Below are positions 1 to 6,520 of a stretch of 17,309 bases of DNA, in pieces. The notes below the pieces were generated by a model. The model had not been told where the DNA came from. It saw only the letters and a list, made by a program, of their open reading frames with translations, and did no database searches. The translations under genes were made by a program, and so were the position numbers. Origin of the DNA: Devosiaceae bacterium (GTDB lineage: Bacteria > Pseudomonadota > Alphaproteobacteria > Rhizobiales > Devosiaceae); NCBI GenBank assembly GCA_021648585.1, contig JAKISM010000032.1, forward strand, positions 1 through 17,309, given 5' to 3'. How positions within the stretch are numbered: position 1 is the stretch's first letter; each line of letters opens with the position of its first letter.

Positions 1-759
1 TTTAGATATAATATCATGGGTCTTTGCTAGGGTTCTTGTAATATGACAACTAACCTGTTCGCTAGTAATTTCCTTAGTTAATGAAGAAAAAGCCTGTGGA
101 GGGGTATCTCCCTTTTGCTCTTCTAAGCCTTTGAAATTTATAGATTTTCTATCTATTCTAGGTGGCGTGCCAGTTTTTAATCTACCTAAATTCAGATTTA
201 ATGCATATAGTCTTTTTGAAAGCGCCTTGCTTGGTTTTTCACCAATTCTACCAGCCTCTATTTTTTCCTCACCACGATGAATAATTCCATTTAAGAAAGT
301 CCCAGTTGTAATAACCACAGAACTAGCTTTTATTGTTGAGCCATCAGCAAGAATAATCCCAGATATAACATTATCTTTTTCAATAAGATCCTCAACCTCG
401 CCTTCAATAATTTCTAAATTATCATAAGACTGTAAGGTTCCTTGCATCGCCTGGCGATAAAGTTTCCTATCAATTTGCGCCCGTGGGCCTCGAACAGCTG
501 GCCCCTTGCGTCTATTTAGTACTCTAAATTGAATTCCGGCAATATCTGCCAATTTTCCCATTAGACCATCAAGCGCATCTATCTCTCTAACCAGATGCCC
601 CTTGCCCAAACCCCCTATCGCAGGGTTACAGGACATTTCCCCAATAGTTGCAATTCTATGCGTGATAAGCGCTGTCTTTGCACCCATACGTGCAGAAGCG
701 GCCGCTGCCTCACAGCCAGCATGTCCTCCCCCTACAATAATTACATCAAAATCTTGCAC
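1..759 (-). CDS. mnmG: MnmG (GidA), tRNA U34 carboxymethylaminomethyl-modifying enzyme, N-terminal part
   Basis: FAD-dependent enzyme that, with MnmE, installs the cmnm5 group on the wobble uridine of several tRNAs in the cytoplasm. The reverse strand reads in one open frame to the window edge, so about the first 253 of roughly 620 residues are present and the C-terminus lies outside. Visible are the dinucleotide-binding motif VGGGHAGCEAA near the start, the family signature SCNPAIGGLGKGHL, the RRKGPAVRGPRAQ segment and KTGTPPRID. I chose the GTG at 757-759, giving (M)QDFDVIIVGGGHAG. The frame is closed by a stop a little further upstream and contains no other usual start codon; the ribosome-binding site is weak. 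It lies downstream of mnmE in the same direction, separated by 69 bases that hold two parS-like sites. In relatives the next genes leftwards are rsmG, parA and parB, just outside this window (inference). Confidence 0.97.
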   Translation of the reverse strand, partial: MQDFDVIIVGGGHAGCEAAAASARMGAKTALITHRIATIGEMSCNPAIGGLGKGHLVREIDALDGLMGKLADIAGIQFRVLNRRKGPAVRGPRAQIDRKLYRQAMQGTLQSYDNLEIIEGEVEDLIEKDNVISGIILADGSTIKASSVVITTGTFLNGIIHRGEEKIEAGRIGEKPSKALSKRLYALNLNLGRLKTGTPPRIDRKSINFKGLEEQKGDTPPQAFSSLTKEITSEQVSCHITRTLAKTHDIISK

Positions 760-777
760 TATATCTACTCTAACATA

Positions 778-793
778 TGTTTCACGTGAATCT
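778..793. promoter_or_regulatory. parS-like ParB-binding palindrome, copy 1
   Basis: The sequence TGTTTCACGTGAATCT matches the widely conserved chromosomal parS consensus TGTTTCACGTGAAACA at 14 of 16 positions, with an intact core. ParB loads at such sites close to the origin to organise and segregate it. It lies between mnmG and mnmE, 38 bases from a second copy in the same orientation. The departures from consensus create a GAATC (GANTC) word at 788-792. ParB binding here is inferred from sequence only. Confidence 0.82.
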
Positions 794-815
794 TATTCCT
801 AACTATCATAAATAA

Positions 816-831
816 TGTTTCACGTGAATCA
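816..831. promoter_or_regulatory. parS-like ParB-binding palindrome, copy 2
   Basis: TGTTTCACGTGAATCA matches the parS consensus at 15 of 16 positions. Together with the preceding base it repeats a 16-base stretch of copy 1 exactly (777-792 and 815-830). It overlaps the mnmE stop codon at 829-831. The single mismatch again yields GAATC at 826-830. Confidence 0.85.
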
Positions 832-2139
832 TTTTCCAATACAAAGCTTTGAAAATATCTCGCCTAAAATATGTTCGGGGTCGATTTTACCAAGTAAGCG
901 AGCTAGGCTAGTAGATGCTCTTAACAAGGCGCTAGCTGCTATTTCTGGTTGCTCAAGATTTGCAATAGCTATCTCTGTTTCTTCTAATGCTTGGTTTAAT
1001 GCTTCTTTATCACGCAAGCGACTTAAAATTACACTATCGTTGCTAATAGGGGTTTTAAATAGGATTTGCTGTTTAATTAATTCAATTAATTGCTCTATTC
1101 CTTCGCCTGATTTAGAAGAGATATTAAGGGTAGAGTCATTCCTATGTTCCCCAAGATCGGATTTTGTTCCAATAGAAATAGTGGTTGGTGCAATATCTGG
1201 TGCTTTAAGATTATCAGTCCCATCAAATGGGTCTAGCCACAATAAAACATCAGCTTGTGAAATTTCTTCTCTAGCCCGCCTAATACCTTCAATCTCTGCA
1301 ATAGAAGATGTTTCTCTAAAGCCTGCCATATCAATAAAAATAACTAAATTCCCATCAATATCCATCTCAACTTCACGGATATCTCGTGTAGTACCAGCTT
1401 CTTCGCTAACTATTGCAAGTTCAGACTTAACTAACCTATTGATAAGACTAGATTTTCCAGCATTCACTGGCCCAGCAATCGCAACACGAAATCCATCACG
1501 GATTATACGTCCCTGTTCAAAATTCTTTATTGCTTTCGTAAAATCTACGCTTAACTGCTGCAATTCAACAATAAATGAGCTTGGCAAAGCCTCTAAAACA
1601 TCTTCCTCATCAGAAAAATCAAGATGTGCCTCTAAACTCGCTCTAAGAGATAGTAATTGTTGGCGCCATAACTCAATCTTATTAGAAATTTCACCGCTTG
1701 CTCGTGCTAAAGCTTGAACTCTTTGGTTTTCGGTTTCACTATCGAGTAAATCAGCAAGACCTTCAGCTTCAACTAAATCGATCTTACCATTTTCAAACGC
1801 TTGGCGAGTAAATTCACCAGCTTCAGCTAATCTAACATTTTCAAAACTTATCAAAATATTTAATAATTTTTGCACTACGGCTTTTGAGCCATGTACATGA
1901 AATTCAAGACAATCGTGACCTGTAAAAGAATGAGGTGCTGCAAAATACGCAATTAATGCCTGATCAATAGTATTTTGCCCGTGCTTGATAGTTTTTAGCG
2001 TTAGAGTTCTAGCTTGTGGTAATCCATTAATAAGCTTATTAGCTATATCCCTGACCTTTGAGCCAGAAATGCGAATAATCGCCACTCCTGAAGGCAAAGA
2101 GCCGCTTGAAAGTGCAACTATTGTATCTATTTGTGCCAT
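829..2139 (-). CDS. mnmE: MnmE (TrmE), tRNA modification GTPase
   Basis: GTPase partner of MnmG in cmnm5U34 modification of tRNA. The 436 residues match the family length. The N-terminal tetrahydrofolate-binding domain (about 1-120) begins MAQIDTIVALSSG. The central helical domain carries an inserted G domain, in which I see the P-loop GPVNAGKSS (about 223-231), switch motif TTRD (about 250), DMAG (about 270) and the base-recognition motif TKSD (about 325, usually NKxD). The protein ends in LCIGK, giving the C-x-G-K signature with the catalytically important cysteine four residues from the end. ATG start at 2139. It is 42 bases downstream of rho in the same direction, so co-transcription with rho is likely. 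A parS-like site overlaps its stop codon. Confidence 0.97.
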   Translation of the reverse strand: MAQIDTIVALSSGSLPSGVAIIRISGSKVRDIANKLINGLPQARTLTLKTIKHGQNTIDQALIAYFAAPHSFTGHDCLEFHVHGSKAVVQKLLNILISFENVRLAEAGEFTRQAFENGKIDLVEAEGLADLLDSETENQRVQALARASGEISNKIELWRQQLLSLRASLEAHLDFSDEEDVLEALPSSFIVELQQLSVDFTKAIKNFEQGRIIRDGFRVAIAGPVNAGKSSLINRLVKSELAIVSEEAGTTRDIREVEMDIDGNLVIFIDMAGFRETSSIAEIEGIRRAREEISQADVLLWLDPFDGTDNLKAPDIAPTTISIGTKSDLGEHRNDSTLNISSKSGEGIEQLIELIKQQILFKTPISNDSVILSRLRDKEALNQALEETEIAIANLEQPEIAASALLRASTSLARLLGKIDPEHILGEIFSKLCIGK

Positions 2140-2181
2140 GTCATTTCTAACTAAATTTACTAGCTATGAATATACTAATAT

Positions 2182-3450
2182 TTAAGTATTCATGGAGTTA
2201 AAGAAATCCTCGTTGGTTTCTGTCTGGCGTAATTTATCCAGTAAAAACTCCATCGCATCAATAGTTCCCATAGGACTAAGAATACGGCGCAATACATACA
2301 TCTTTTTAAGCGTATCCTTATCAACTAATAATTCTTCCTTACGTGTGCCAGATTTAGCAACATCAATCGCAGGAAACACACGTTTATCTGCAACTTTACG
2401 ATCAAGAATAATTTCTGAGTTACCAGTACCCTTAAATTCTTCAAAAATAACCTCATCCATACGAGAACCAGTATCAATTAATGCCGTTGAAATAATAGTT
2501 AGTGATCCACCATCTTCAATATTTCTAGCAGCACCAAAAAATCTTTTTGGGCGTTGCAAAGCATTAGCATCAACACCACCAGTAAGCACCTTACCAGAAC
2601 TTGGAACAACCGTATTATAGGCACGACCTAAACGAGTGATCGAATCAAGTAAAATCACCACATCTCGTTTATGCTCAACCAATCTTTTAGCTTTTTCTAT
2701 AACCATTTCAGCAACTTGTACGTGACGTGATGCTGGTTCATCAAAAGTTGATGAAATAACCTCGCCCTGAACTGAGCGCTTCATATCAGTAACTTCTTCA
2801 GGACGTTCATCAATTAATAAAACAATTAAATAACATTCAGGATGATTTGCGGCGATAGATTTTGCAATATTTTGTAAAAGAACCGTTTTACCAGTTCTAG
2901 GAGGAGCAACAATTAGTCCACGTTGCCCTTTTCCAAGTGGGGCAACAAGATCAATAACTCTAGAGCTAATATCCTTTAATTTAGGATCAATAATTTCCAT
3001 TTTGAAACGCTCATCTGGATAAAGGGGCGTTAAATTATCAAAATTTATTTTATGGCGAGCTGATTCTGGATCTTCAAAATTAATTGAAATAAGCTTTAAT
3101 AACGCAAAATAACGCTCACCCTCACGAGGCGATCTAATTTGACCTTCAATCGTATCCCCTGTTCTAAGCGCAAAACGTTTTATTTGTGAAGGTGATACAT
3201 AAATATCATCAGGACCTGGTAAATAATTAGCATCTTGTGATCTTAAAAATCCAAAGCCATCTGATAATATCTCAATTACCCCATCACCAATAATTTCAAT
3301 ATCTTGTTCTGCAAGCTGTTTTAATATCGCGAACATTAATTCTTGTTTACGTAAAGTTGAGGCATTTTCAACTTCAACTTCTTCAGCAAAAGATAATAAT
3401 TGCGCAGGGTTTTTAGCCTTAAGCTCGCTTAATTTCATGTTTTCGTTCAT
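2182..3450 (-). CDS. rho: Transcription termination factor Rho
   Basis: Hexameric RNA-dependent ATPase and helicase that terminates transcription. With the start at 3450 the protein is 422 residues, close to E. coli Rho. An N-terminal helical Rho-N domain leads into the cold-shock-type RNA-binding domain (SDGFGFLRS, about 63-71, followed by DDIYVSPSQIKRF). Then come Walker A APPRTGKT (about 182-189), Walker B VVILLDS (about 264-270) and the loop GGSLTIISTALIDTGSRMD. The frame is open 20 residues further upstream to an ATG at 3510, but that extension is hydrophobic and unlike the family. The 3450 start (MNENMKLSELK) has a GGA about seven bases upstream, and an internal ATG at 3438 is a weaker alternative. 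It is the first leftward gene next to the AT-rich origin candidate and is probably transcribed together with mnmE. Confidence 0.97.
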   Translation of the reverse strand: MNENMKLSELKAKNPAQLLSFAEEVEVENASTLRKQELMFAILKQLAEQDIEIIGDGVIEILSDGFGFLRSQDANYLPGPDDIYVSPSQIKRFALRTGDTIEGQIRSPREGERYFALLKLISINFEDPESARHKINFDNLTPLYPDERFKMEIIDPKLKDISSRVIDLVAPLGKGQRGLIVAPPRTGKTVLLQNIAKSIAANHPECYLIVLLIDERPEEVTDMKRSVQGEVISSTFDEPASRHVQVAEMVIEKAKRLVEHKRDVVILLDSITRLGRAYNTVVPSSGKVLTGGVDANALQRPKRFFGAARNIEDGGSLTIISTALIDTGSRMDEVIFEEFKGTGNSEIILDRKVADKRVFPAIDVAKSGTRKEELLVDKDTLKKMYVLRRILSPMGTIDAMEFLLDKLRQTETNEDFFNSMNT

Positions 3451-3521
3451 AAAAATTCCAAAGATAAATAATTTAAAGAATGGGAGATATAAAGATATAG
3501 GAAATATCAAAGAAGAATAGA

Positions 3522-3550
3522 TATATAGGCTTAAACAAATAAAATTTCAA
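3522..3550 (-). promoter_or_regulatory. Probable sigma-70-type promoter of rho
   Basis: On the reverse strand a TTGAAA -35 box (3545-3550) and a TATATA -10 box (3522-3527) are separated by 17 bases. This would place the transcript start near 3515 and leave an untranslated leader of about 65 bases before the rho ATG at 3450. The match is reasonable, but the region is so AT-rich that chance matches are common. Confidence 0.45.
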
Positions 3551-3837
3551 GTCATCTAATTTTAAGTTTTTAAAAGGTTATATTTTTTGTTTGATACTTA
3601 ATTTATTCTGTTTGTTTATATTTGCATATTTAAATAAATTCTGACAAAAAACAAACAATATTTATAATAATATATAGAAGTATATTTATATTATTATTAT
3701 TATATCTGTGGGTTTTGGGGATTATTAAATATTAAGTATTTTTACAAGGATAAATGAGATTTCTATAAAAAACCAATAAGTAAATTATAATTAGAAAATT
3801 ACTTAGTAAAAACGTTAATAAATAAATAAATTTAATG

Positions 3838-3854
3838 GTTAATAAAGACTTAAC
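3838..3854. promoter_or_regulatory. CtrA-type binding site (TTAA-N7-TTAA)
   Basis: GTTAATAAAGACTTAAC contains two TTAA half-sites exactly seven bases apart, flanked by G and C. It is preceded by a third TTAA at 3832-3835, so that the reverse strand also reads TTAACCAT. This fits the CtrA consensus known from Caulobacter, where CtrA represses the origin. TTAA is frequent in DNA this AT-rich, so the bare N7 spacing alone would not be surprising. The flanking G/C and the position inside the origin candidate raise its value. Confidence 0.45.
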
Positions 3855-4037
3855 AAATAAATCTACATTAAAATATTGGGAAAACACTGTTAATAAATCA
3901 GCATAGCTTTAAAAATATTACTGACTTATTCCCATAATTAACAATGTAGATATTTTCTTCATTCACAAAACTTATATGTGAACAAAATTTTTGAAAAATT
4001 GAATAACTCTACGCATTTATGAATTTCTCTAGCTTTA

Positions 4038-4066
4038 TTAACAAATTTAATTCAAAAATGTATATT
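4038..4066 (+). promoter_or_regulatory. Probable promoter of the aroE-coaE-dnaQ operon
   Basis: A TTAACA -35 box (4038-4043) and a TATATT -10 box (4061-4066) are 17 bases apart, each one base from the sigma-70 consensus. The predicted start is near 4073, giving a leader of about 35 bases before the aroE GTG at 4109. The best DnaA box in the region (4069-4077) covers the predicted start point, so DnaA could affect transcription here (inference). Confidence 0.5.
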
Positions 4067-4068
4067 CA

Positions 4069-4077
4069 TGTGAATAA
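4069..4077 (-). promoter_or_regulatory. DnaA box (TTATTCACA on reverse strand)
   Basis: A perfect fit to the consensus TTATNCACA for DnaA binding. Weaker boxes at 3926-3934, 3959-3967 and 3977-3985 form a cluster with it. The last two face each other as the inverted pair TTCACA / TGTGAA. Confidence 0.5.
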
Positions 4078-4108
4078 GTAAAATCAAACAACAAAAAGCC
4101 GAAATATA

Positions 4109-4978
4109 GTGCAAAATAATCCTCAAGCATTTGTAATTGGAGATCCGATTTCTCACTCACTATCCCCTAGATTGCATCAATTTTGGCTAAAAAAATATAA
4201 TGTTTCAGGAAACTACAAGGCTATTAATGTTTCAAATAATGAATTACCTTTGTTTTTTCAAAAACTACGCGCTGGAGAATTTATTGGCGGTAATGTAACT
4301 ATCCCCCATAAAGAAAATATATTTTCTCTTTGTGATGAAATAAGTAAAGAAGCTAAAGAAATTGGGGCAATTAATACGCTGGTGCTAAAAGATAATAAAA
4401 TTCTTGGCGCTAATAGTGATTGGGTTGGTTTTTTAGAAAATCTGGATAGAGAAGCGCTTAATTGGGATAAAAATGCTGAGCAAAAGCAGGTAATTATTTT
4501 GGGCGCTGGAGGGGCGGCACGAGCAATAACCTATGCTCTTATACGCCGTAAATTCTCTCATATTCATATTCTCAATAGAACAAAAGACAGAGCCACAGAC
4601 CTATCTAAAACTATGTCATTATATGCCAGTGAAACTGTAAAAATCACAAGCCATTCCCTAAATGAATTTAATGTTTTAGCATCAAAGATTGATCTTGTAG
4701 TCAATACCAGCTCTATTGGAATGAATGGCACAAAATTTGAAAATATTGCGTTAGATAAGCTACCTAAAAGCGCAATAATAACCGATATTGTATATACGCC
4801 CCTACATACTCCTTTATTAAGTGATGCAAAAAACATAGGCCTAAAAACCGTTGATGGGTTAGGTATGTTATTGTTTCAAGCAGCCTTTGGCTTTGAAAAA
4901 TGGTTTGGTGTAAAACCTGAAATAGATAATGATTTAAGAAATTATTTGCTGAGTGCTTTGGGTGAAAAACCATGCTGA
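4109..4978 (+). CDS. aroE: Shikimate dehydrogenase (NADP+)
   Basis: Reduces 3-dehydroshikimate to shikimate in aromatic amino acid synthesis. The 289 residues fit the family. The N-terminal substrate domain has ISHSLSP (about 14-20) and NVTIPHKE, with the expected catalytic lysine near residue 68, then GAINTL and GANSDWVGF with the paired acid (usually NTD, here NSD). The NADP-binding Rossmann domain has LGAGGAARA (about 131-139), and the C-terminal signature is VDGLGMLLFQAAFGFEKW. The start is GTG at 4109; no good ribosome-binding site is visible, but MQNNPQAFVIGDPISHSLSP aligns with the family beginning. The stop overlaps the coaE ATG by seven bases, which suggests translational coupling. 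Confidence 0.97.
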   Translation: MQNNPQAFVIGDPISHSLSPRLHQFWLKKYNVSGNYKAINVSNNELPLFFQKLRAGEFIGGNVTIPHKENIFSLCDEISKEAKEIGAINTLVLKDNKILGANSDWVGFLENLDREALNWDKNAEQKQVIILGAGGAARAITYALIRRKFSHIHILNRTKDRATDLSKTMSLYASETVKITSHSLNEFNVLASKIDLVVNTSSIGMNGTKFENIALDKLPKSAIITDIVYTPLHTPLLSDAKNIGLKTVDGLGMLLFQAAFGFEKWFGVKPEIDNDLRNYLLSALGEKPC

Positions 4979-5553
4979 TTTTAGCGCTAACTGGATCAAT
5001 TGCCACTGGTAAATCAACCGTTCTTGCTATGTTTAAGCAAGAAAATATTGCCACAATCTCATCAGATGAAATTGTGCATGAATTATATCAAAATGAAGCG
5101 GTTTCTTCCTTAGAAAAGCTTTTTCCAAGCGCCATAAAAAACAATAAAATAGATAGAAAAATCTTAAGTGAGATCCTAGTAAAAACTCCAAGCCTATTAG
5201 GGGAATTAGAGAAAATCATTCACCCATTAGTGCGCCAAAAACAAAGAGAATTCATTGAAAAGTGCAAAGAGAATAATGAAAAATTAATTGTACTTGAAAT
5301 TCCACTGCTTTTTGAAACTAACAGCAATATTGCATTTGATTATGTGCTTATCACAACCTGCCCAGATGAAATATTGTGTCAAAGGGCATTGCAAAGAGAT
5401 GGTATGAATGAACAAAAACTAGATATTATCTTGGCAAATCAAATGAGCCAGCAAGATAAAATTCTAAGGGCGGATTTTATCATAGACACTTCAAAATCTC
5501 TTAGTCAGAGCAAAAGAGAAGTAAAAAATATTATAGATAAATTAATTGGATAA
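4972..5553 (+). CDS. coaE: Dephospho-CoA kinase
   Basis: Last step of coenzyme A synthesis: ATP-dependent phosphorylation of the 3'-hydroxyl of dephospho-CoA. The 193 residues are typical of the family. Visible are the P-loop GSIATGKST (about 8-16), the nearby acid-containing SSDEIVHELY, the conserved IHPLVR segment (usually HP.VR) and VLEIPLLFE, which corresponds to the family's V-x-P-L-L-F-E motif. The ATG at 4972 lies inside the end of aroE, and the stop is three bases before dnaQ, so these three genes are read as one operon. Confidence 0.96.
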   Translation: MLILALTGSIATGKSTVLAMFKQENIATISSDEIVHELYQNEAVSSLEKLFPSAIKNNKIDRKILSEILVKTPSLLGELEKIIHPLVRQKQREFIEKCKENNEKLIVLEIPLLFETNSNIAFDYVLITTCPDEILCQRALQRDGMNEQKLDIILANQMSQQDKILRADFIIDTSKSLSQSKREVKNIIDKLIG

Positions 5554-5556
5554 ATA

Positions 5557-6258
5557 ATGTTACGTGAAATTGTACTTGATACAGAAACCACAGGATTTAA
5601 GGCCACTAATGGCGATAGGATAGTTGAAATTGGCTGTATTGAATTAATTAATCACATACCAAGCGGTAAGGATTTTCAAACCTATATAAACCCAGAACGA
5701 GATATGCCTGACGGAGCATTTAGCGTACATGGTCTATCAGAAGAATTTTTAGCAGATAAACCGCTTTTTCATGATATTGCTACTGATTTTCTTAGTTTCA
5801 TAGATGATGCCCCATTAATTATTCATAATGCGCCATTTGATATGGGGTTTTTAAATTTTGAACTAAAAAAAATGAATATAGAGCCAATAAAAAATAAAAT
5901 TATAGATACGGTTTTATTAGCAAGAAAAATCCACCCAGGAGCAAGAGTAAGCCTTGATGCTCTTTGCAAACATTACGGGGTTAATAATTCACATAGAACA
6001 TTGCACGGAGCCTTACTTGATTCGCAAATTTTAGCTGAAATATACCTAGAATTAATAGGCGGCCGCCAAGTTGGCCTATCGCTTAGTGAAAATATTTTGG
6101 AAGAGTCCCAAAACCAAGAGATAAATAAAAAAACAATAAATCTTACTCGCACAAATAGGCTTGAAGACAGAATAAGTGAGCAAGAAGAACAAGCGCATAA
6201 AGATTTAATAGAAAATATGGGTGAAAACGCAATGTGGACAAAATTATATTCAAAATAG
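5557..6258 (+). CDS. dnaQ: DNA polymerase III epsilon subunit (3'-5' proofreading exonuclease)
   Basis: Proofreading subunit of the replicative polymerase core. It is a DEDDh-family exonuclease with all three motifs: ExoI DTETTG (about 8-13), ExoII HNAPFDMGFL (about 90-99) and ExoIII with H150 and D155 in HGALLDSQ. The 233 residues are close to E. coli DnaQ (243). After the nuclease domain (to about 180), a polar C-terminal tail corresponds to the part that contacts the polymerase alpha subunit; a glutamine-rich stretch is visible there (SEQEEQAHKD). It follows coaE by three bases. Linkage of aroE, coaE and dnaQ is standard in alphaproteobacteria. Confidence 0.97.
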   Translation: MLREIVLDTETTGFKATNGDRIVEIGCIELINHIPSGKDFQTYINPERDMPDGAFSVHGLSEEFLADKPLFHDIATDFLSFIDDAPLIIHNAPFDMGFLNFELKKMNIEPIKNKIIDTVLLARKIHPGARVSLDALCKHYGVNNSHRTLHGALLDSQILAEIYLELIGGRQVGLSLSENILEESQNQEINKKTINLTRTNRLEDRISEQEEQAHKDLIENMGENAMWTKLYSK

Positions 6259-6410
6259 AATTATCAGCCCAAGCGGCGTGAGCGTAAGAAAAGCCCAAGT
6301 GGCGTGAACGCATAGAAAAAATCCCAAGGCGGCGGCGTGAGCGAAAAGAAAGTTCAAGCGACGCGCAACCTCCAAAAGCTCGAAGAGCGCAGGGCATGCA
6401 GGGCATGAGG
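6259..6410. repeat. GC-rich degenerate tandem repeats in the dnaQ-secB gap
   Basis: Between the convergent dnaQ and secB there are three imperfect units of 26-30 bases (from about 6267, 6293 and 6323) and a broken fourth from 6352. Each begins CCCAAG or similar, followed by a GGCGTGAGCG-like core and an A-rich end. The core words are CGGCGTGAGCG, TGGCGTGAACG and CGGCGTGAGCG. A separate nine-base tandem duplication, AGGGCATGC/AGGGCATGA, lies at 6391-6408. GC content is far above the surroundings. No convincing gene is present. The units look like decayed copies of an intergenic repeat. Confidence 0.7.
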
Positions 6411-6436
6411 TATGCTTAACTCAATCCATCAGGACA

Positions 6437-6469
6437 GCGAGCTTTGGGCTCGCCGTCGCTAATGCGACG
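6437..6469. repeat. Two consecutive perfect hairpins
   Basis: Stem GCGAGC/GCTCGC (6437-6442 with 6448-6453, five-base loop) is followed immediately by stem CGTCGC/GCGACG (6454-6459 with 6464-6469, loop TAAT). They lie in the convergent gap and are followed by more GCGTGAGC words to about 6505. Neither is followed by a T-run on either strand, so they are not classic intrinsic terminators, although they may still end or stabilise transcripts. Confidence 0.65.
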
Positions 6470-6520
6470 CCCCATCGGAGCGTGAGCAAAGCGAACTGGC
6501 GTGAGATAAATAAAAGCAAC

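Larger units (their letters stand above)
3551..4108. other. Candidate replication origin (oriC): AT-rich gene-free region
   Basis: About 560 bases without any credible gene, between divergently transcribed rho (left) and aroE (right). It has very low GC, with near-pure A/T tracts around 3655-3705 that could serve as a DNA-unwinding element. DnaA-box matches cluster on its right side: a full match to TTATNCACA at 4069-4077 (reverse strand, TTATTCACA) and one-mismatch versions at 3926-3934 (TTATTCCCA), 3959-3967 (TCATTCACA) and 3977-3985 (reverse, TTGTTCACA). A CtrA-type site lies at 3838-3854. The flanking genes run away from it on both sides, as expected at a bidirectional origin, and parS-like sites lie about 3 kb away. 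Established knowledge: alphaproteobacterial origins commonly lie in this gene neighbourhood, near hemE. Assigning oriC here is inference; I see no GANTC sites within it. Confidence 0.6.

Noticed and set aside
815..1717. Long open frame of 300 codons on the + strand
   Set aside because: It lies entirely opposite the well-conserved mnmE gene, has no recognisable family features and is a low-complexity serine/isoleucine-rich translation typical of an antisense shadow.
3451..3510. Upstream in-frame ATG that would lengthen Rho by 20 residues
   Set aside because: The extension is a hydrophobic stretch not found in Rho proteins, it overlaps the predicted leader, and the ATG at 3450 has a better ribosome-binding site.
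6143..6406. Reverse open frame across the GC-rich repeat tract
   Set aside because: It arises from the repeat units and the dnaQ end, has an odd repetitive composition and no homologue-like features.
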